Positions 1 to 9,099 are shown, counted from the stretch's first letter. The stretch: DNA of 64,000 nt from DATMER01 sp963741305 (GCA_963741305.1 CAVUHL010000003.1:4898001-4962000); one strand, 5' to 3'. Notes: generated by a model not told the origin, from the letters alone. Program-made: numbers and translations.

Positions 1-747
1 GTGCGCCCCTATCAGCCGGGCGACGACATCCGCACCCTGGACTGGAACGTCACCGCCCGCATGGGCTCCCCCTTCGTCAAGAAGTATGTCGAGGAGCGCG
101 ACCTCACCATCTTCCTGGTAATCGACGTCTCGGGCAGCCTCTCCTACGGCTCGCGGGCGATCCTCAAGCGCGAGCTGGCAGCGGAGATCGCGGCCCTCCT
201 CTCGTTCGCGGCCCTGCGCAACCAGGACAGGGTGGGCGCGGCCCTGGTGAGCGACCGGCTGGAGCTGTTCCTCTCCCCTCAGCGCCGGCGCACCCATGTG
301 CTGCGCCTGGTGCGCGAGGTGCTCGACCGCCCCTCACGCGGAGGGACCGACCTGGAGAGCGGGCTGCAGGCCGTGCTCTCCACCCTCAAGAGGCGCTCCG
401 TCCTCTTCGTCATCTCGGATTTCGTGGACACCCCCTGCACCAAGGCGCTCAAGTCCGCCGCGGCCCGGCACGACCTGATCATCATGGAGATCGTGGACCC
501 GCGGGACATGGAGCTCCCGAACGTGGGGCCCGTGGTGCTTCGAGACGCCGAGACCGGCGAGGTCGGCGTGGTGGACGGCAAGCGCATGGCGCGCAAGCAC
601 GCCGAGCGCCGGCAGGCGGAGCGGGGGGAGCTCTCCCGGTTGACCAAGCGGCTGGGGGTCGATCACCTGGAGCTGCGCACGGACCGGCCTTATCTCCAGA
701 CGCTCGTGGCCTTCTTCGACCAGCGGCGGAAGAGGATGCGGCGGTGA
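1..747 (+). CDS. DUF58 domain protein, N-terminus cut by window edge
   Basis: The visible 248 residues are the C-terminal part of a DUF58 protein. The family signature QPGDDIRTLDWNVTAR lies at residues 5-20, although it is normally well inside the protein, so the true start is upstream and the GTG at base 1 is only an in-frame codon. A von Willebrand A-like fold follows, with a D-x-S-x-S metal-site motif (IDVSGSL, Asp-42). DUF58 proteins typically sit between a MoxR AAA+ ATPase and Bat proteins, which matches the genes downstream. MoxR should lie just outside the window. The stop overlaps a GTG that is now part of an inserted repeat. The family call is secure; the molecular role is not established. 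Confidence 0.9.
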   Translation: MRPYQPGDDIRTLDWNVTARMGSPFVKKYVEERDLTIFLVIDVSGSLSYGSRAILKRELAAEIAALLSFAALRNQDRVGAALVSDRLELFLSPQRRRTHVLRLVREVLDRPSRGGTDLESGLQAVLSTLKRRSVLFVISDFVDTPCTKALKSAAARHDLIIMEIVDPRDMELPNVGPVVLRDAETGEVGVVDGKRMARKHAERRQAERGELSRLTKRLGVDHLELRTDRPYLQTLVAFFDQRRKRMRR

Positions 748-751
748 GAGG

Positions 752-993
752 CCCTCACCCCCCGGCCCCCTCTCCCGGTCCCCCGAGCACACCCGCCCCG
801 GGCGAGGGGGAGACTTACTCGGGCAGGTCCGGGATGAACGGGCCTTTCTTGGCGATCCCGTTTTCCCCCTCCCGGGAGGGGGCAAGCCCCTCCCCTACGA
901 AAAACAGCATTGGGTCGGTGGCTGGTGCAAGTCTCCCCCTCTCCCGGGGCGGGTGTGCTCGGGGGACCGGGAGAGGGGGTTGGGGGGTGAGGG
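752..993. repeat. Inverted-repeat element, 65-bp arms
   Basis: Arm 752-816 is the reverse complement of arm 929-993 with 62 of 65 positions matching. The arms are C/G-rich (ccctcacccccc at the outer edge) and enclose a 112-nt centre with its own smaller hairpin (ccccctcccgggaggggg). There is no transposase, so this looks like a nonautonomous palindromic element. It lies exactly at the junction of two operon genes, and its right edge carries the gtgaggg that now serves as the next gene's start. Confidence 0.85.
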
Positions 994-1904
994 CTCTTTT
1001 CCTCCTCCTCGCCACCACCTCCGCCTCCGCCCAGACCGTACAGGTAACCCTCTCGCCCAACCAGCCGACCGTGGGCGACCGGATCGCGGCCACGATCACC
1101 CTGCAGGTAGAGGCAGGAGCCCTGGCCGCCGAGCCGCGCTTCCCCACCTGGAAAGCGACCTGGGGCGAGGCCGAGGTCGTCGAAAAGGGCAAGCCCGAGA
1201 AGGTGTCGGAAACCACCTGGCGGCAGAGGCTGGTCCTGGCGGCGTTCCGCACCGGGCAAGTCCCGCTGCCGCCCGTCCAGATCGCGGTGCCTTTCCGGGA
1301 CCGGACCGTCCAGGCCGCGACTCCTGCCGGGCTCTCCCTGGACGTGCGCTCGGTCCTCCCCAAGGGGGAGAAGAACCCCCAGCTCAAGCGGGAGAGGCCG
1401 CCGGTCTCCCTCCCAATCGGCGAGGCTTTCTGGTGGACCCTGGGCGCGATGTCCCTGGTCTGCGCGATCCTCGGGCTGCTCCTGTTCCGTCGGCGGAAAG
1501 AGCCCAATGAGGAGGACACCGCGCGGCCCGAGCTGGCGCCCTTTGAGGAGCTGACCACGATCCTGGACCGCCTGGCCTCAGAGGGCTCGGGCTCGGCCGT
1601 CCGGCTGCACACCTCGCTCAGCCTCGCCTTCCGGCGCTACCTGGCGCGGACGCTCGACTTCCCCGCCGAAGAGCGCACGACCAGCGAGATCCACCGCTCC
1701 CTCCTGAGCGGACGCCTCCCCGCGCCGATGGTGCGCCAGGCGGTCGAGCTGCTGCGCTCCTGCGACCTCGTCAAGTTCGCGCGCCTGGAGGTGGACGAGG
1801 ACCTCTCCCGGCAGAGGATCGATACCGCCCGGCGCGTCGCGGGTGAGGTCGAGGAGCGCTTGCGCGCGATAACCCCGGCGGTGCCCCTGGAGAGGGCAGG
1901 ATGA
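987..1904 (+). CDS. DUF4381/BatD-like membrane protein of the Bat operon
   Basis: From GTG 987 this is 305 residues: a short signal-like hydrophobic stretch (MRALFLLLATTSASAQ), an Ig-like beta domain to about residue 140, one transmembrane helix at about 148-167, then a cytoplasmic helical tail. The open frame extends upstream to 744, but that part is only the translated inverted repeat, so GTG 987 is preferred. The short BatD-like layout and its place between DUF58 and BatA fit the DUF4381-type proteins of Bat/MoxR operons. It is probably a membrane partner of the VWA proteins. The stop overlaps the batA start (ATGA), which suggests translational coupling. Confidence 0.7.
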   Translation: MRALFLLLATTSASAQTVQVTLSPNQPTVGDRIAATITLQVEAGALAAEPRFPTWKATWGEAEVVEKGKPEKVSETTWRQRLVLAAFRTGQVPLPPVQIAVPFRDRTVQAATPAGLSLDVRSVLPKGEKNPQLKRERPPVSLPIGEAFWWTLGAMSLVCAILGLLLFRRRKEPNEEDTARPELAPFEELTTILDRLASEGSGSAVRLHTSLSLAFRRYLARTLDFPAEERTTSEIHRSLLSGRLPAPMVRQAVELLRSCDLVKFARLEVDEDLSRQRIDTARRVAGEVEERLRAITPAVPLERAG

Positions 1905-2902
1905 TCACGGGTACCTTCCCTCACGTGGCGAGCCCGGCCTGGCTCCTTCTGCTCGCGGCGCTCCCGCTGCTCGCCTGGTTGCATCACCGCCGGTACGACC
2001 CGGGAGCCCTGACCTACAGCAGGCTACCCGCCGGAGGCCGCGGCCGGTGGCGTCTCCACCTGCCGTTCTACGCCCGGCTCCTGGCCCTGGCCTGCCTGAT
2101 CGGCGCGCTCTCCCGCCCGCAGCTCGGCTATGCCTGGGAGGAGAGCCTGACCGAGGGCATCGACATCCAGATCATGCTCGACATCTCGGGCAGCATGGGC
2201 GCCGAGGACTTCCAGCCCCGCGACCGGCTGACCGTCGCGAAGCAGGTGGTCCGGGACTTCGTGGCGGGCCGCACGGGCGACCGCATCGGGCTCGTGGTCT
2301 TCTCCGGATCGGCCCTGACGCGGGCCCCCCTCACCACAGACCGGAACATGCTCGCGATGCTCATCGACGCGGTCGAGCTCGAAACCCTGCCCGCCGGCAC
2401 GGCCATCGGCGTGGCCCTGGCGAGCGGCGCCGCGCGCCTCAAGTCCAGCCCGGCCAAGACCCGGATCGCCCTGCTGATCACCGACGGCGTCAACAACGCG
2501 GGCGAGATCGATCCGCTCTCGGCCGCCGCCGCCTGCGCGGGGCTCGGGATCAAGGTGTATACGATCGGCGTGGGGAGCAACAGGAGCCTGGTGCCCATAA
2601 CGCAGACGCACCAGAACGCCCTCGGCCAGCAGGAGACCCGCCGCGTGATGATGCGGGTGCCCATGGACGAGCGGCTCCTGCAGGAGATCGCCAAGCGCAC
2701 CGGCGGCCAGTTCTTCCGTGCCACGGACCCCCAGGCCCTGCGCGAGGTCTTCACGGAGATCGACCGCCTGGAGAAGACACCGCTCAGGGTGCAGCGCTAT
2801 GTCCGATACCGCGAGGCCTTCCCGCCCCTGGCTTGGGCCGGCCTGGGTTTCCTCCTCCTCCCACTGGCCATGGCCGGCATCCGGGTGACGGCAGAGCCAT
2901 GA
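1901..2902 (+). CDS. batA: BatA-like VWA-domain membrane protein
   Basis: A 333-residue VWA protein with the usual BatA layout: two N-terminal membrane helices (about 12-28 and 56-70), a von Willebrand A domain and a C-terminal helix (about 305-327). The metal-ion-dependent adhesion site is intact (D94-x-S96-x-S98 in LDISGSMG), and a later TDG motif is present. Bat proteins are linked to aerotolerance and envelope stress and are thought to act with MoxR chaperones on envelope complexes; the mechanism is not settled. It overlaps the upstream gene by four bases and is followed after 10 nt by batB. Confidence 0.85.
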   Translation: MITGTFPHVASPAWLLLLAALPLLAWLHHRRYDPGALTYSRLPAGGRGRWRLHLPFYARLLALACLIGALSRPQLGYAWEESLTEGIDIQIMLDISGSMGAEDFQPRDRLTVAKQVVRDFVAGRTGDRIGLVVFSGSALTRAPLTTDRNMLAMLIDAVELETLPAGTAIGVALASGAARLKSSPAKTRIALLITDGVNNAGEIDPLSAAAACAGLGIKVYTIGVGSNRSLVPITQTHQNALGQQETRRVMMRVPMDERLLQEIAKRTGGQFFRATDPQALREVFTEIDRLEKTPLRVQRYVRYREAFPPLAWAGLGFLLLPLAMAGIRVTAEP

Positions 2903-2912
2903 GGTCCAAGCC

Positions 2913-3944
2913 GTGAGCTTCGCCGAGCCCAAGCTCCTGTGGCTTCTCCTCCTGGCCCCGGCCGTGGCGGCCCTGGCCTGGGCGTTCTGGCGGCGGCGGT
3001 TTGCTGCCGATGCGGCCTGGGCTTCCCGCGGGCTTTGGGACCGGCTGCTCCCCTCGTATGCGCCCCGCCGCATCACCCTCTCGGTGGCGTTCCTCACCCT
3101 CGCCGTGGCCGGAGCCGGGCTCGCGCTCGCCCGGCCGCGATGGGGGAGCGGCGAGCAGACGGTGGAGCGCAAGGGGGTCGACGTGGTCTTCCTCGTGGAC
3201 TCGTCCCTCTCCATGGCGGTCCGCGACGTCCAGCCGTCCCGCCTGTTCGTGGCCAAGACGCTGATCCGCCGGATGGTGCGTGAGCTGCCCGGGAACCGGG
3301 TCGGCCTCGTCCAGACCGAGGGGACCGGCGTCGTCCTGGCGCCCCTCACCCTGGACGGCGGAGTGCTCGACCTGCTCCTCGACACGGTCGAGCCCGGCTC
3401 CCTCGCCACCCCGGGCACCGAGCTCGCCCCGGGCCTGGAAACCGCCCTTCGCCTGTTCGGCGAAGGGGAGGAAAAGCACAGGGTCCTGGTCGTGGTCTCG
3501 GACGGCGAGGATCATGGAGGCGGTGTCGAGGACCGCATCGCCCGGCTCAAGGAGAGCGGGGTCGTGGTCCACTCGCTGGGCGTCGGGACCCTGGAAGGCG
3601 GCCGGATCCAGATTCCCGGAACGTCCGGCTACCAGCGCGGCTTCAAGCGGGACGCCGAGGGGAACCTGGTGACCAGCAAGCTCCATGAGGAGGTGCTGGA
3701 GGGCCTCGCCCGAGGCACGGGCGGTGGGTATTTGCGGGTAACCAGCGCCGCCACCGATCCCGCGCCGATCCTCCGGGAGATCGACCGCATGGAGAAGAGG
3801 ACGCTGGAGAGCCAGACCCTCAGCATCCTGGAGGAACGCTTCCAGTGGCCGCTCGCCCTGGCCGCCCTCGCCCTGGCCTTCTATCTCCTGGTAGGACCGT
3901 TCACACCGGCCCTGCCCCGGACCCGGGAGACATCGCCCTCATGA
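2913..3944 (+). CDS. batB: BatB-like VWA-domain membrane protein
   Basis: A 343-residue protein starting at GTG 2913. Two N-terminal membrane helices (about 8-26 and 55-73) precede a VWA domain with D96-S-S98-L-S100 as the metal-site motif, and a C-terminal helix closes it. It parallels batA, as in other bat operons, where BatA and BatB probably form a membrane complex. The last codons overlap the start of batC (ATGA at 3941), so the pair is likely translationally coupled. Confidence 0.85.
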   Translation: MSFAEPKLLWLLLLAPAVAALAWAFWRRRFAADAAWASRGLWDRLLPSYAPRRITLSVAFLTLAVAGAGLALARPRWGSGEQTVERKGVDVVFLVDSSLSMAVRDVQPSRLFVAKTLIRRMVRELPGNRVGLVQTEGTGVVLAPLTLDGGVLDLLLDTVEPGSLATPGTELAPGLETALRLFGEGEEKHRVLVVVSDGEDHGGGVEDRIARLKESGVVVHSLGVGTLEGGRIQIPGTSGYQRGFKRDAEGNLVTSKLHEEVLEGLARGTGGGYLRVTSAATDPAPILREIDRMEKRTLESQTLSILEERFQWPLALAALALAFYLLVGPFTPALPRTRETSPS

Positions 3945-4744
3945 GGATCGCCCCCCTAGTCCTGCTCGCTGCCCTGCCGTTTGGCTGGAGGCCCCACCTC
4001 CCTGCCTGGGCCGAGCGCTGGCTCTACAATCCCCGGGAGCGGACCGAGCGGACCATCGAGGCCTATCGCGAGGGGAACGGCGACCGGGCCGTCGCCACCT
4101 CGGAGACGGCGCACCGGATCTCGCCCGAGGACCCGCTCACCGGCTACAACGCCGGCACGGCCAATCTCGCCGCCGGCCGAGCCCGCAAGGCTTCCAAGCT
4201 CCTGGAGAAAGCAGCGAAGGATGCTCCGCCGGGGCTTGCCACCGCGGCCTGGTACAACCTCGGCAACGCGCACCTCGGCGCCTCCGATCCGGCCGCGGCG
4301 GTCGAGGCATACAAGCAGGCCCTGCTGCGCAACCCGGCCGATGCCGAAGCCAAGCACAACCTGGAGATCGCCCTGCGGGAGCGCGAGCAGCAAAGGCTCC
4401 GCATGCAGGGAGGCCGGCAGGGCTCCCGCGGCGACAAGCCCGGAGAGCGGGAGCAGTCCAAGAAGCCCGGCGAAGGGAGCCCGTCCGAGGACCAGAACCG
4501 TGCGCCACAGGATCCCGGCCGCGGCAACCAGGGGCAGCAGCAATCCCAGGGTAAACAGGGCCAGCGGGATCAGCCGTCCCAGCAGGCAGGGGGAAGGCTC
4601 CCGAATTTCCAGGACCAGCCCGAGATGAGTTCCCGGGAGGCCGCAAACCTGCTCTCCGCCGTGGAAGACCTGGAGCGCCGCCAACGCCGCAACGAGGCGG
4701 CCAGGCGCTCGAAGCAGAAGGCTTTGAAGGGGAAAGACTGGTGA
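3941..4744 (+). CDS. batC: BatC-like TPR protein
   Basis: ATG 3941 overlaps the batB stop and gives 267 residues; the frame is open further upstream but inside batB. A hydrophobic N-terminus (MRIAPLVLLAALPFGW) is followed by tetratricopeptide repeats at about 35-145 (AAWYNLGNAHLGASDPAAAV is typical). A long low-complexity segment rich in Gln, Gly, Arg and Ser then leads to a charged C-terminal helix (DLERRQRRNEAARRSKQKA). This architecture and the place between batB and batD are typical of BatC. It is probably a periplasm-facing scaffold for the Bat complex. The stop overlaps the GTG of batD. Confidence 0.8.
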   Translation: MRIAPLVLLAALPFGWRPHLPAWAERWLYNPRERTERTIEAYREGNGDRAVATSETAHRISPEDPLTGYNAGTANLAAGRARKASKLLEKAAKDAPPGLATAAWYNLGNAHLGASDPAAAVEAYKQALLRNPADAEAKHNLEIALREREQQRLRMQGGRQGSRGDKPGEREQSKKPGEGSPSEDQNRAPQDPGRGNQGQQQSQGKQGQRDQPSQQAGGRLPNFQDQPEMSSREAANLLSAVEDLERRQRRNEAARRSKQKALKGKDW

Positions 4745-6510
4745 AAAACCGCGCTCCCCTCCCCGTCCTTTCGGTCCCTTGGGTCCTTTTCGTCCTTTTC
4801 GTCCTTTCCGCCCCTGCCTCCGCCGGGGAGATCCGCGTCCGCGCCACCCTGGAGCCCGAGCGCATCGGCATCGACGAAACCGCCACGCTCTCGATCGAGG
4901 TCCAGGGGGGCGGCCTCCGCAGCGTACGCTTCCGGCCCGGCTTCGAGCTGGACAACCTGGAAGTCGTCGGCGGTCCTATCCAGCACGAAGACATCCTCCT
5001 GGGCCCCGGCCGGCTTACTCGCTCGATCCGTCTCTCCTGGACGCTCCGCGCCATCTCCACCGGACGGGCACGAATCCACGGCCTGCGCATCCGGGTCGGC
5101 GGCGAAGTCGTCTCCCTGGGGAGCCGCGAGGTTCTGGTCCAGGACGAGCCCACCGGCCTCTCCGCTCCAGGGGTGGCCGACGGCGACGAGGAGGGAGACC
5201 CGCTCGACCGCTTCTTCCGCCGGTGGGAGCCCGCCTGGCGCAACCGGACCTGGCGGCGGCCCAACGTTTTCCTGCGTGCCGAGGTCCGCCCCTTGAAGCC
5301 GGTCGTGGGACAGCAGGTGCTCTACACGGTCCACCTCTACACGCTCTCGGACGTCAGCGTGGTCTCCCCCACCGCGGTCCCGGATTTCCAGGGGTTCTGG
5401 GTGCGCGACCTCCCGCAGCCCACGAAGCTTCCCACGGACGTGGTCGAGGTCGACGGCAAGCGCTACGGCCGGGTCGTGGTGCTGCAAAAGGCCCTCTTCC
5501 CCCTCCGGCCGGGCCGCCACCAATTCCAGCCCACCGAGTTCGACGTCCTGGTGCGGACGATCGAACGCCAATTTTTCGGCCCGCCGGTCTCCAACTCGGA
5601 GCAGCTCAGCCTCAAAACCGCGGCCGTGCCCGTCGACGTACAGCCTCTGCCACCCTCCCCGAAGGGCTTCACCGGCGCGGTCGGCAAAATGTCCATGGCT
5701 GCGGCCATGGAGCCGCCCGAGCTGCGCCTGGGAGAGGCGGCGACCTTGACGGTTACCCTCTCCGGCGAGGGTAACCTCCAGGGGCTGCCCGAGCCCCCGA
5801 TGCCGGAAGTCGAGGGGCTCACGGTCCTCCCGCCGCAGCAGGCGGAAGAAGACAAGATCTCGGGCACGACGATCCGCGGGAGCCGCACCTGGAGCTACCC
5901 CGTGGTCCCCGAGCGCGCCGGGACCTATCAGCTGGAAGTGCCGGGGATCCCGTACTTCAACCCCGCTGCAAAGAAGTACGAGATGGCGAAGGTGGAGCCG
6001 ATCCGGCTCACGGCCCTGCCCGCCCCCTCCGTGGCGAAATCCGAACCGGCCGCCCCGGCCACGGAAGCCCCCCGCCTCGCGGGCCGCTGGCGCGACCGGC
6101 TGCCTTGGCTTCTGGCCGTGCCGGGCGTTCTGGCGCTGGTGGTCCTCCTGGCCCGGCGGCGGAACGGTGCTCCGGAAAGCGGCAAGCTGACGGACCGCGA
6201 GGCGCGCCACCGGCTGGAGCACGGCCTCGAGGAAGCCCGGCAGGAAACCCGGCCGCGCCAGGCGGCAGCCCGCATCGAGGAGGCCTGGCGCGATTTCCTG
6301 GCCGAGCGCTGGCAGATCCCGCCAGGAACCCCCTCCACCCGCTGGGCCGACCTCCTGATCGCGGAGAACGCCGACCCCGAAGCCGCCCACGAGCTGGTCC
6401 GCCTCGCCGACGACCTCCACTACCTGCGCTACGCCCCCCAGCTCTCCACCTGCGACTCCATGGCCGGCGAGGTGCTCGACCGTTGCCGCAAGCTGCTGCG
6501 CAAACTGTAG
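4741..6510 (+). CDS. batD: BatD-like oxygen-tolerance protein
   Basis: 589 residues from GTG 4741, overlapping the batC stop. A signal peptide (about 9-29), tandem Ig-like beta domains over most of the length, a membrane helix at about 453-475 and a C-terminal cytoplasmic region match the BatD family. It completes DUF58, DUF4381-like, batA, batB, batC, batD. Oddly, the signal-peptide core is encoded by five 9-nt repeats (see 4765-4809). The 110 bp after the stop are pyrimidine-rich and hold no gene. Confidence 0.85.
   Translation: MKNRAPLPVLSVPWVLFVLFVLSAPASAGEIRVRATLEPERIGIDETATLSIEVQGGGLRSVRFRPGFELDNLEVVGGPIQHEDILLGPGRLTRSIRLSWTLRAISTGRARIHGLRIRVGGEVVSLGSREVLVQDEPTGLSAPGVADGDEEGDPLDRFFRRWEPAWRNRTWRRPNVFLRAEVRPLKPVVGQQVLYTVHLYTLSDVSVVSPTAVPDFQGFWVRDLPQPTKLPTDVVEVDGKRYGRVVVLQKALFPLRPGRHQFQPTEFDVLVRTIERQFFGPPVSNSEQLSLKTAAVPVDVQPLPPSPKGFTGAVGKMSMAAAMEPPELRLGEAATLTVTLSGEGNLQGLPEPPMPEVEGLTVLPPQQAEEDKISGTTIRGSRTWSYPVVPERAGTYQLEVPGIPYFNPAAKKYEMAKVEPIRLTALPAPSVAKSEPAAPATEAPRLAGRWRDRLPWLLAVPGVLALVVLLARRRNGAPESGKLTDREARHRLEHGLEEARQETRPRQAAARIEEAWRDFLAERWQIPPGTPSTRWADLLIAENADPEAAHELVRLADDLHYLRYAPQLSTCDSMAGEVLDRCRKLLRKL
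4765..4809 (+). repeat. Five 9-nt gtcctttnn repeats coding the BatD signal-peptide core
   Basis: Units gtcctttcg, gtcccttgg, gtccttttc, gtccttttc and gtcctttcc follow each other without gaps and encode Val-Leu-Ser, Val-Pro-Trp, Val-Leu-Phe, Val-Leu-Phe and Val-Leu-Ser. The same 9-mer family, on both strands, builds the long hairpin at 21190-21270. Confidence 0.75.
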
Positions 6511-6620
6511 GCACACCCTGCCCACTCCCCCGCTTTCCCCTTTCAAACAGTTCTGCTATCTTTCCCACGCCGGCCCACCACAGACATACTTCCTGTTGGT
6601 CTCGGAACGGGCACCTTTCT

Positions 6621-7808
6621 ATGAGCGATGCGCTGCAAAAGTTGGACGATACCAACGAGGTGCTCCGGGTGACGGCCGACTACCACAGCCTCGACCACAG
6701 AAAGCTAGAACGGTTCCTCGAACGGCGCCGGGCCAATCCGACCCATCTCGAGCTCAGCCTCGCGGACAACCTCGTCGAAGTCCTGCGCCGGGCCAACGGC
6801 TTCGTGCCCTCGGCCGCCGGCTCGATCCTCCTCGACAACCCGTCCGAAAAGCACGAAGACCGGCGGCGGAACCTGCTGACCTTCATCGCTGCCTTCGGCG
6901 ACAAGTCCTCCCCCCTGGTCGGCCAGACCATCCCGGCGGATCAGGGTATCGCCGGCAGGGTCTACCTCACCGGCGAGGCCTATGTCACCCCGAATGCGCC
7001 GACCGACCGCTTCTTCTACCGGCGGATGGACGAGCAGACCCGCTACCAGACGCACTCGCTGATCGCCATCCCGATCCGCATCGAGCAGGAGATCTGCGGC
7101 GTCCTGGAGCTGATCAACCGGCGCAATGCCCCGGGCTACAGCCACGAAGACCGCAACCTCCTGGAAATCTTCGCCGGCTATATTTCAATTTCGATCCAGA
7201 ACGTGCTGGACGGCCGGCAGGCCCAGGAGATCGCCAAGCGGGACAACCTGACCGGGCTGTACAACGACCGTTACCTGCACATCGCCCTGTCCGACACCAT
7301 CAAGAGCTGCAAGACCGAGGACATGGACCTGGCGCTCCTCTTCCTCGACCTCGACTTCTTCAAGCGGGTCAACGACACCCACGGCCACCTCGCGGGCAGC
7401 CAGGTGCTGCGTGAGACCGGGCACCTCCTGCGCCAGCGGGTGGCGCGGCACCAGGGCATCCCCGCCCGCTACGGCGGCGACGAGTTCGTCCTGCTCCTGC
7501 CCGGCGCCGACGTGGACAAGGCGATCGACGTCGCCGAAGACATCCGCGCCGAGATCGTGGCCAAGACCTTCTGCGACGGGCCGGGCGAGATCCAGCCCTT
7601 CCCGCTCCACCTCAAGGGGCTGACCTGCTCCATCGGCGTCGCCACCATGAAAAGCCACCTGGCGGACGACCTCACCCTCGACGAGATGAAGAGCGCCCTG
7701 CTGCGGCTAGCCGACACGGCCATGTACGTGGCCAAGGAAACCGGGCGCAACCGCACCGCCACCGCCGGGCAGCCGATCCGCCGCCGCCCTCCCAGCCCGA
7801 TCCGTTGA
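6621..7808 (+). CDS. GAF-GGDEF diguanylate cyclase
   Basis: ATG 6621 gives 395 residues. A GAF sensory domain spans about 45-205 and a GGDEF domain about 215-385. The active-site loop is intact (YGGDEF, about 285-289), so it should make c-di-GMP from two GTP. The residues nine to six before the loop read RHQG, not the RxxD inhibitory site, so product feedback at that site is unlikely. No membrane segment is visible, which suggests a soluble sensor. The open frame begins upstream at 6105, inside batD, but the ATG at 6621 lies after the batD stop and starts a normal domain layout. A c-di-GMP phosphodiesterase of HD-GYP type is encoded at 50360. Confidence 0.85.
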   Translation: MSDALQKLDDTNEVLRVTADYHSLDHRKLERFLERRRANPTHLELSLADNLVEVLRRANGFVPSAAGSILLDNPSEKHEDRRRNLLTFIAAFGDKSSPLVGQTIPADQGIAGRVYLTGEAYVTPNAPTDRFFYRRMDEQTRYQTHSLIAIPIRIEQEICGVLELINRRNAPGYSHEDRNLLEIFAGYISISIQNVLDGRQAQEIAKRDNLTGLYNDRYLHIALSDTIKSCKTEDMDLALLFLDLDFFKRVNDTHGHLAGSQVLRETGHLLRQRVARHQGIPARYGGDEFVLLLPGADVDKAIDVAEDIRAEIVAKTFCDGPGEIQPFPLHLKGLTCSIGVATMKSHLADDLTLDEMKSALLRLADTAMYVAKETGRNRTATAGQPIRRRPPSPIR

Positions 7809-7811
7809 CGA

Positions 7812-7840
7812 TTGACCCCCCTGGGGGCCGGTGCTACGAT
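7812..7840 (+). promoter_or_regulatory. Predicted sigma-70-type promoter
   Basis: TTGACC (7812-7817), a 17-nt spacer and TACGAT (7835-7840), with TG one base before the -10 (extended -10), lie 34 nt upstream of the ATG at 7875. It starts within 4 nt of the preceding stop codon. Confidence 0.45.
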
Positions 7841-7874
7841 CCCGCGTCCTCAAGGGCGGAAAACTCTGAAACCT

Positions 7875-9032
7875 ATGACCGAACGATACAAAATCGTGAT
7901 CGCCGGAGCTGGCGGGATGGGCCAGGCCACCGGGCTGATGCTGCGGGAGCTGGCCGACTTCGACGTCGACCTCTACCTCGGCGATGCCGATGCGGAAAAG
8001 GCCCGCGAAGCCGCCGAGTGGATCTGCCACGACTCCACACGCACCGGCGCCGTCGAGCCGTACCATCTCCCCCTCGAAGGCACCAACGACGGCTTCGACA
8101 CGGTCCTGCGCGACGCGGACCTCCTCCTCGATTGCCTGCCCGGCGAAGAGGCGACCCGCATGGCCCGGCTCGCCTGCGACAACCGCCTCCACTACGCCAA
8201 CCTCACGGAATACGTAAAGGCGACGAACGAGATCACCGAGCTCGCCAGCAGCTCCGAGCAGGGCTTCCTCCTCCAGACCGGCCTCGCGCCGGGGTACATC
8301 AACGTGCTCGGCAACGGCCTCTTCCAACGCTTCTGCCAGGAGCATGGCGTGGATAAGGTGGACATCCTGGAAATGCGCGTCGGCGCCCTCACCCGGACCA
8401 CCCGGCCGCCTCACCAGTACGGCTTCACCTGGAACCCCAAGGGCGTCGCCACCGAGTACGTCGAGCCCGCCGTGGTCGTCCGCGACTTCAAGAAGACCAC
8501 CCGCCCCTCTCTCTCCGACCGCCGGACCGTGCTGATCGACGGCAACCTCTATGAAGAGGCGCTGACCTCCGGTGGAGCCGCGGACCTCCCTGACCAGTTC
8601 CAGGGCAGAGTGCGCAACCTGGACTACAAGACCTTCCGCTACCCCGGCCATTACGAATGGGTCCTCGGCCTTCTCGACGAGATGAGGAGCGCGGGAGTGC
8701 CCGAGGAAGAGCTCTCCGAGCAGCTCCTCCAGCGCATGCTCGAGGTGGTCCCCTTCGTGGAAGACGACCTCGTCGTCATCTACGCCGCGGTCGAAGGCCG
8801 GGACAATCGCGGGCAGCGGGGCACCCTGCACCGCCTGGAAAGCTCGCGGGTCATCCGCCCCCGCAAGGTCGGCGGCCACAGCCTCAAGGCGATCCAGACC
8901 ACGACCTCCGCCGGGCTCGCCGAATCAGCGCGGCTCCTCCTCCGCGACCGGCCTAAAGGGGTCTACTTCCAGAGTCAGATCGATCCTGTACGGTTCATGG
9001 ACGGCCCCTTCGTCTCGATCATCTACGGCTGA
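7875..9032 (+). CDS. Saccharopine dehydrogenase family oxidoreductase
   Basis: 385 residues from ATG 7875, behind a good promoter. The N-terminus has the Rossmann dinucleotide motif GAGGMGQ (residues 11-17), followed by the saccharopine-dehydrogenase/LysDH fold. The family includes enzymes acting on saccharopine, lysine and carboxynorspermidine; the exact substrate cannot be read from the sequence. An ALDH7-type dehydrogenase lies about 2.2 kb downstream on the same strand, and that enzyme class oxidises aminoadipate semialdehyde, the product of saccharopine cleavage. A role in lysine breakdown is therefore a reasonable inference. Confidence 0.75.
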   Translation: MTERYKIVIAGAGGMGQATGLMLRELADFDVDLYLGDADAEKAREAAEWICHDSTRTGAVEPYHLPLEGTNDGFDTVLRDADLLLDCLPGEEATRMARLACDNRLHYANLTEYVKATNEITELASSSEQGFLLQTGLAPGYINVLGNGLFQRFCQEHGVDKVDILEMRVGALTRTTRPPHQYGFTWNPKGVATEYVEPAVVVRDFKKTTRPSLSDRRTVLIDGNLYEEALTSGGAADLPDQFQGRVRNLDYKTFRYPGHYEWVLGLLDEMRSAGVPEEELSEQLLQRMLEVVPFVEDDLVVIYAAVEGRDNRGQRGTLHRLESSRVIRPRKVGGHSLKAIQTTTSAGLAESARLLLRDRPKGVYFQSQIDPVRFMDGPFVSIIYG

Positions 9033-9099
9033 TCTCCACCCCCGGTACGGCTCTGCCATAGCACACTTCTGTCCGCTTCTGTCCTTGTTTCGGGACGGG

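Noticed and set aside
744..986. N-terminal extension of the DUF4381-like protein
   Set aside because: The 81 residues are a translation of the inverted-repeat element, and a signal-like start follows at GTG 987.
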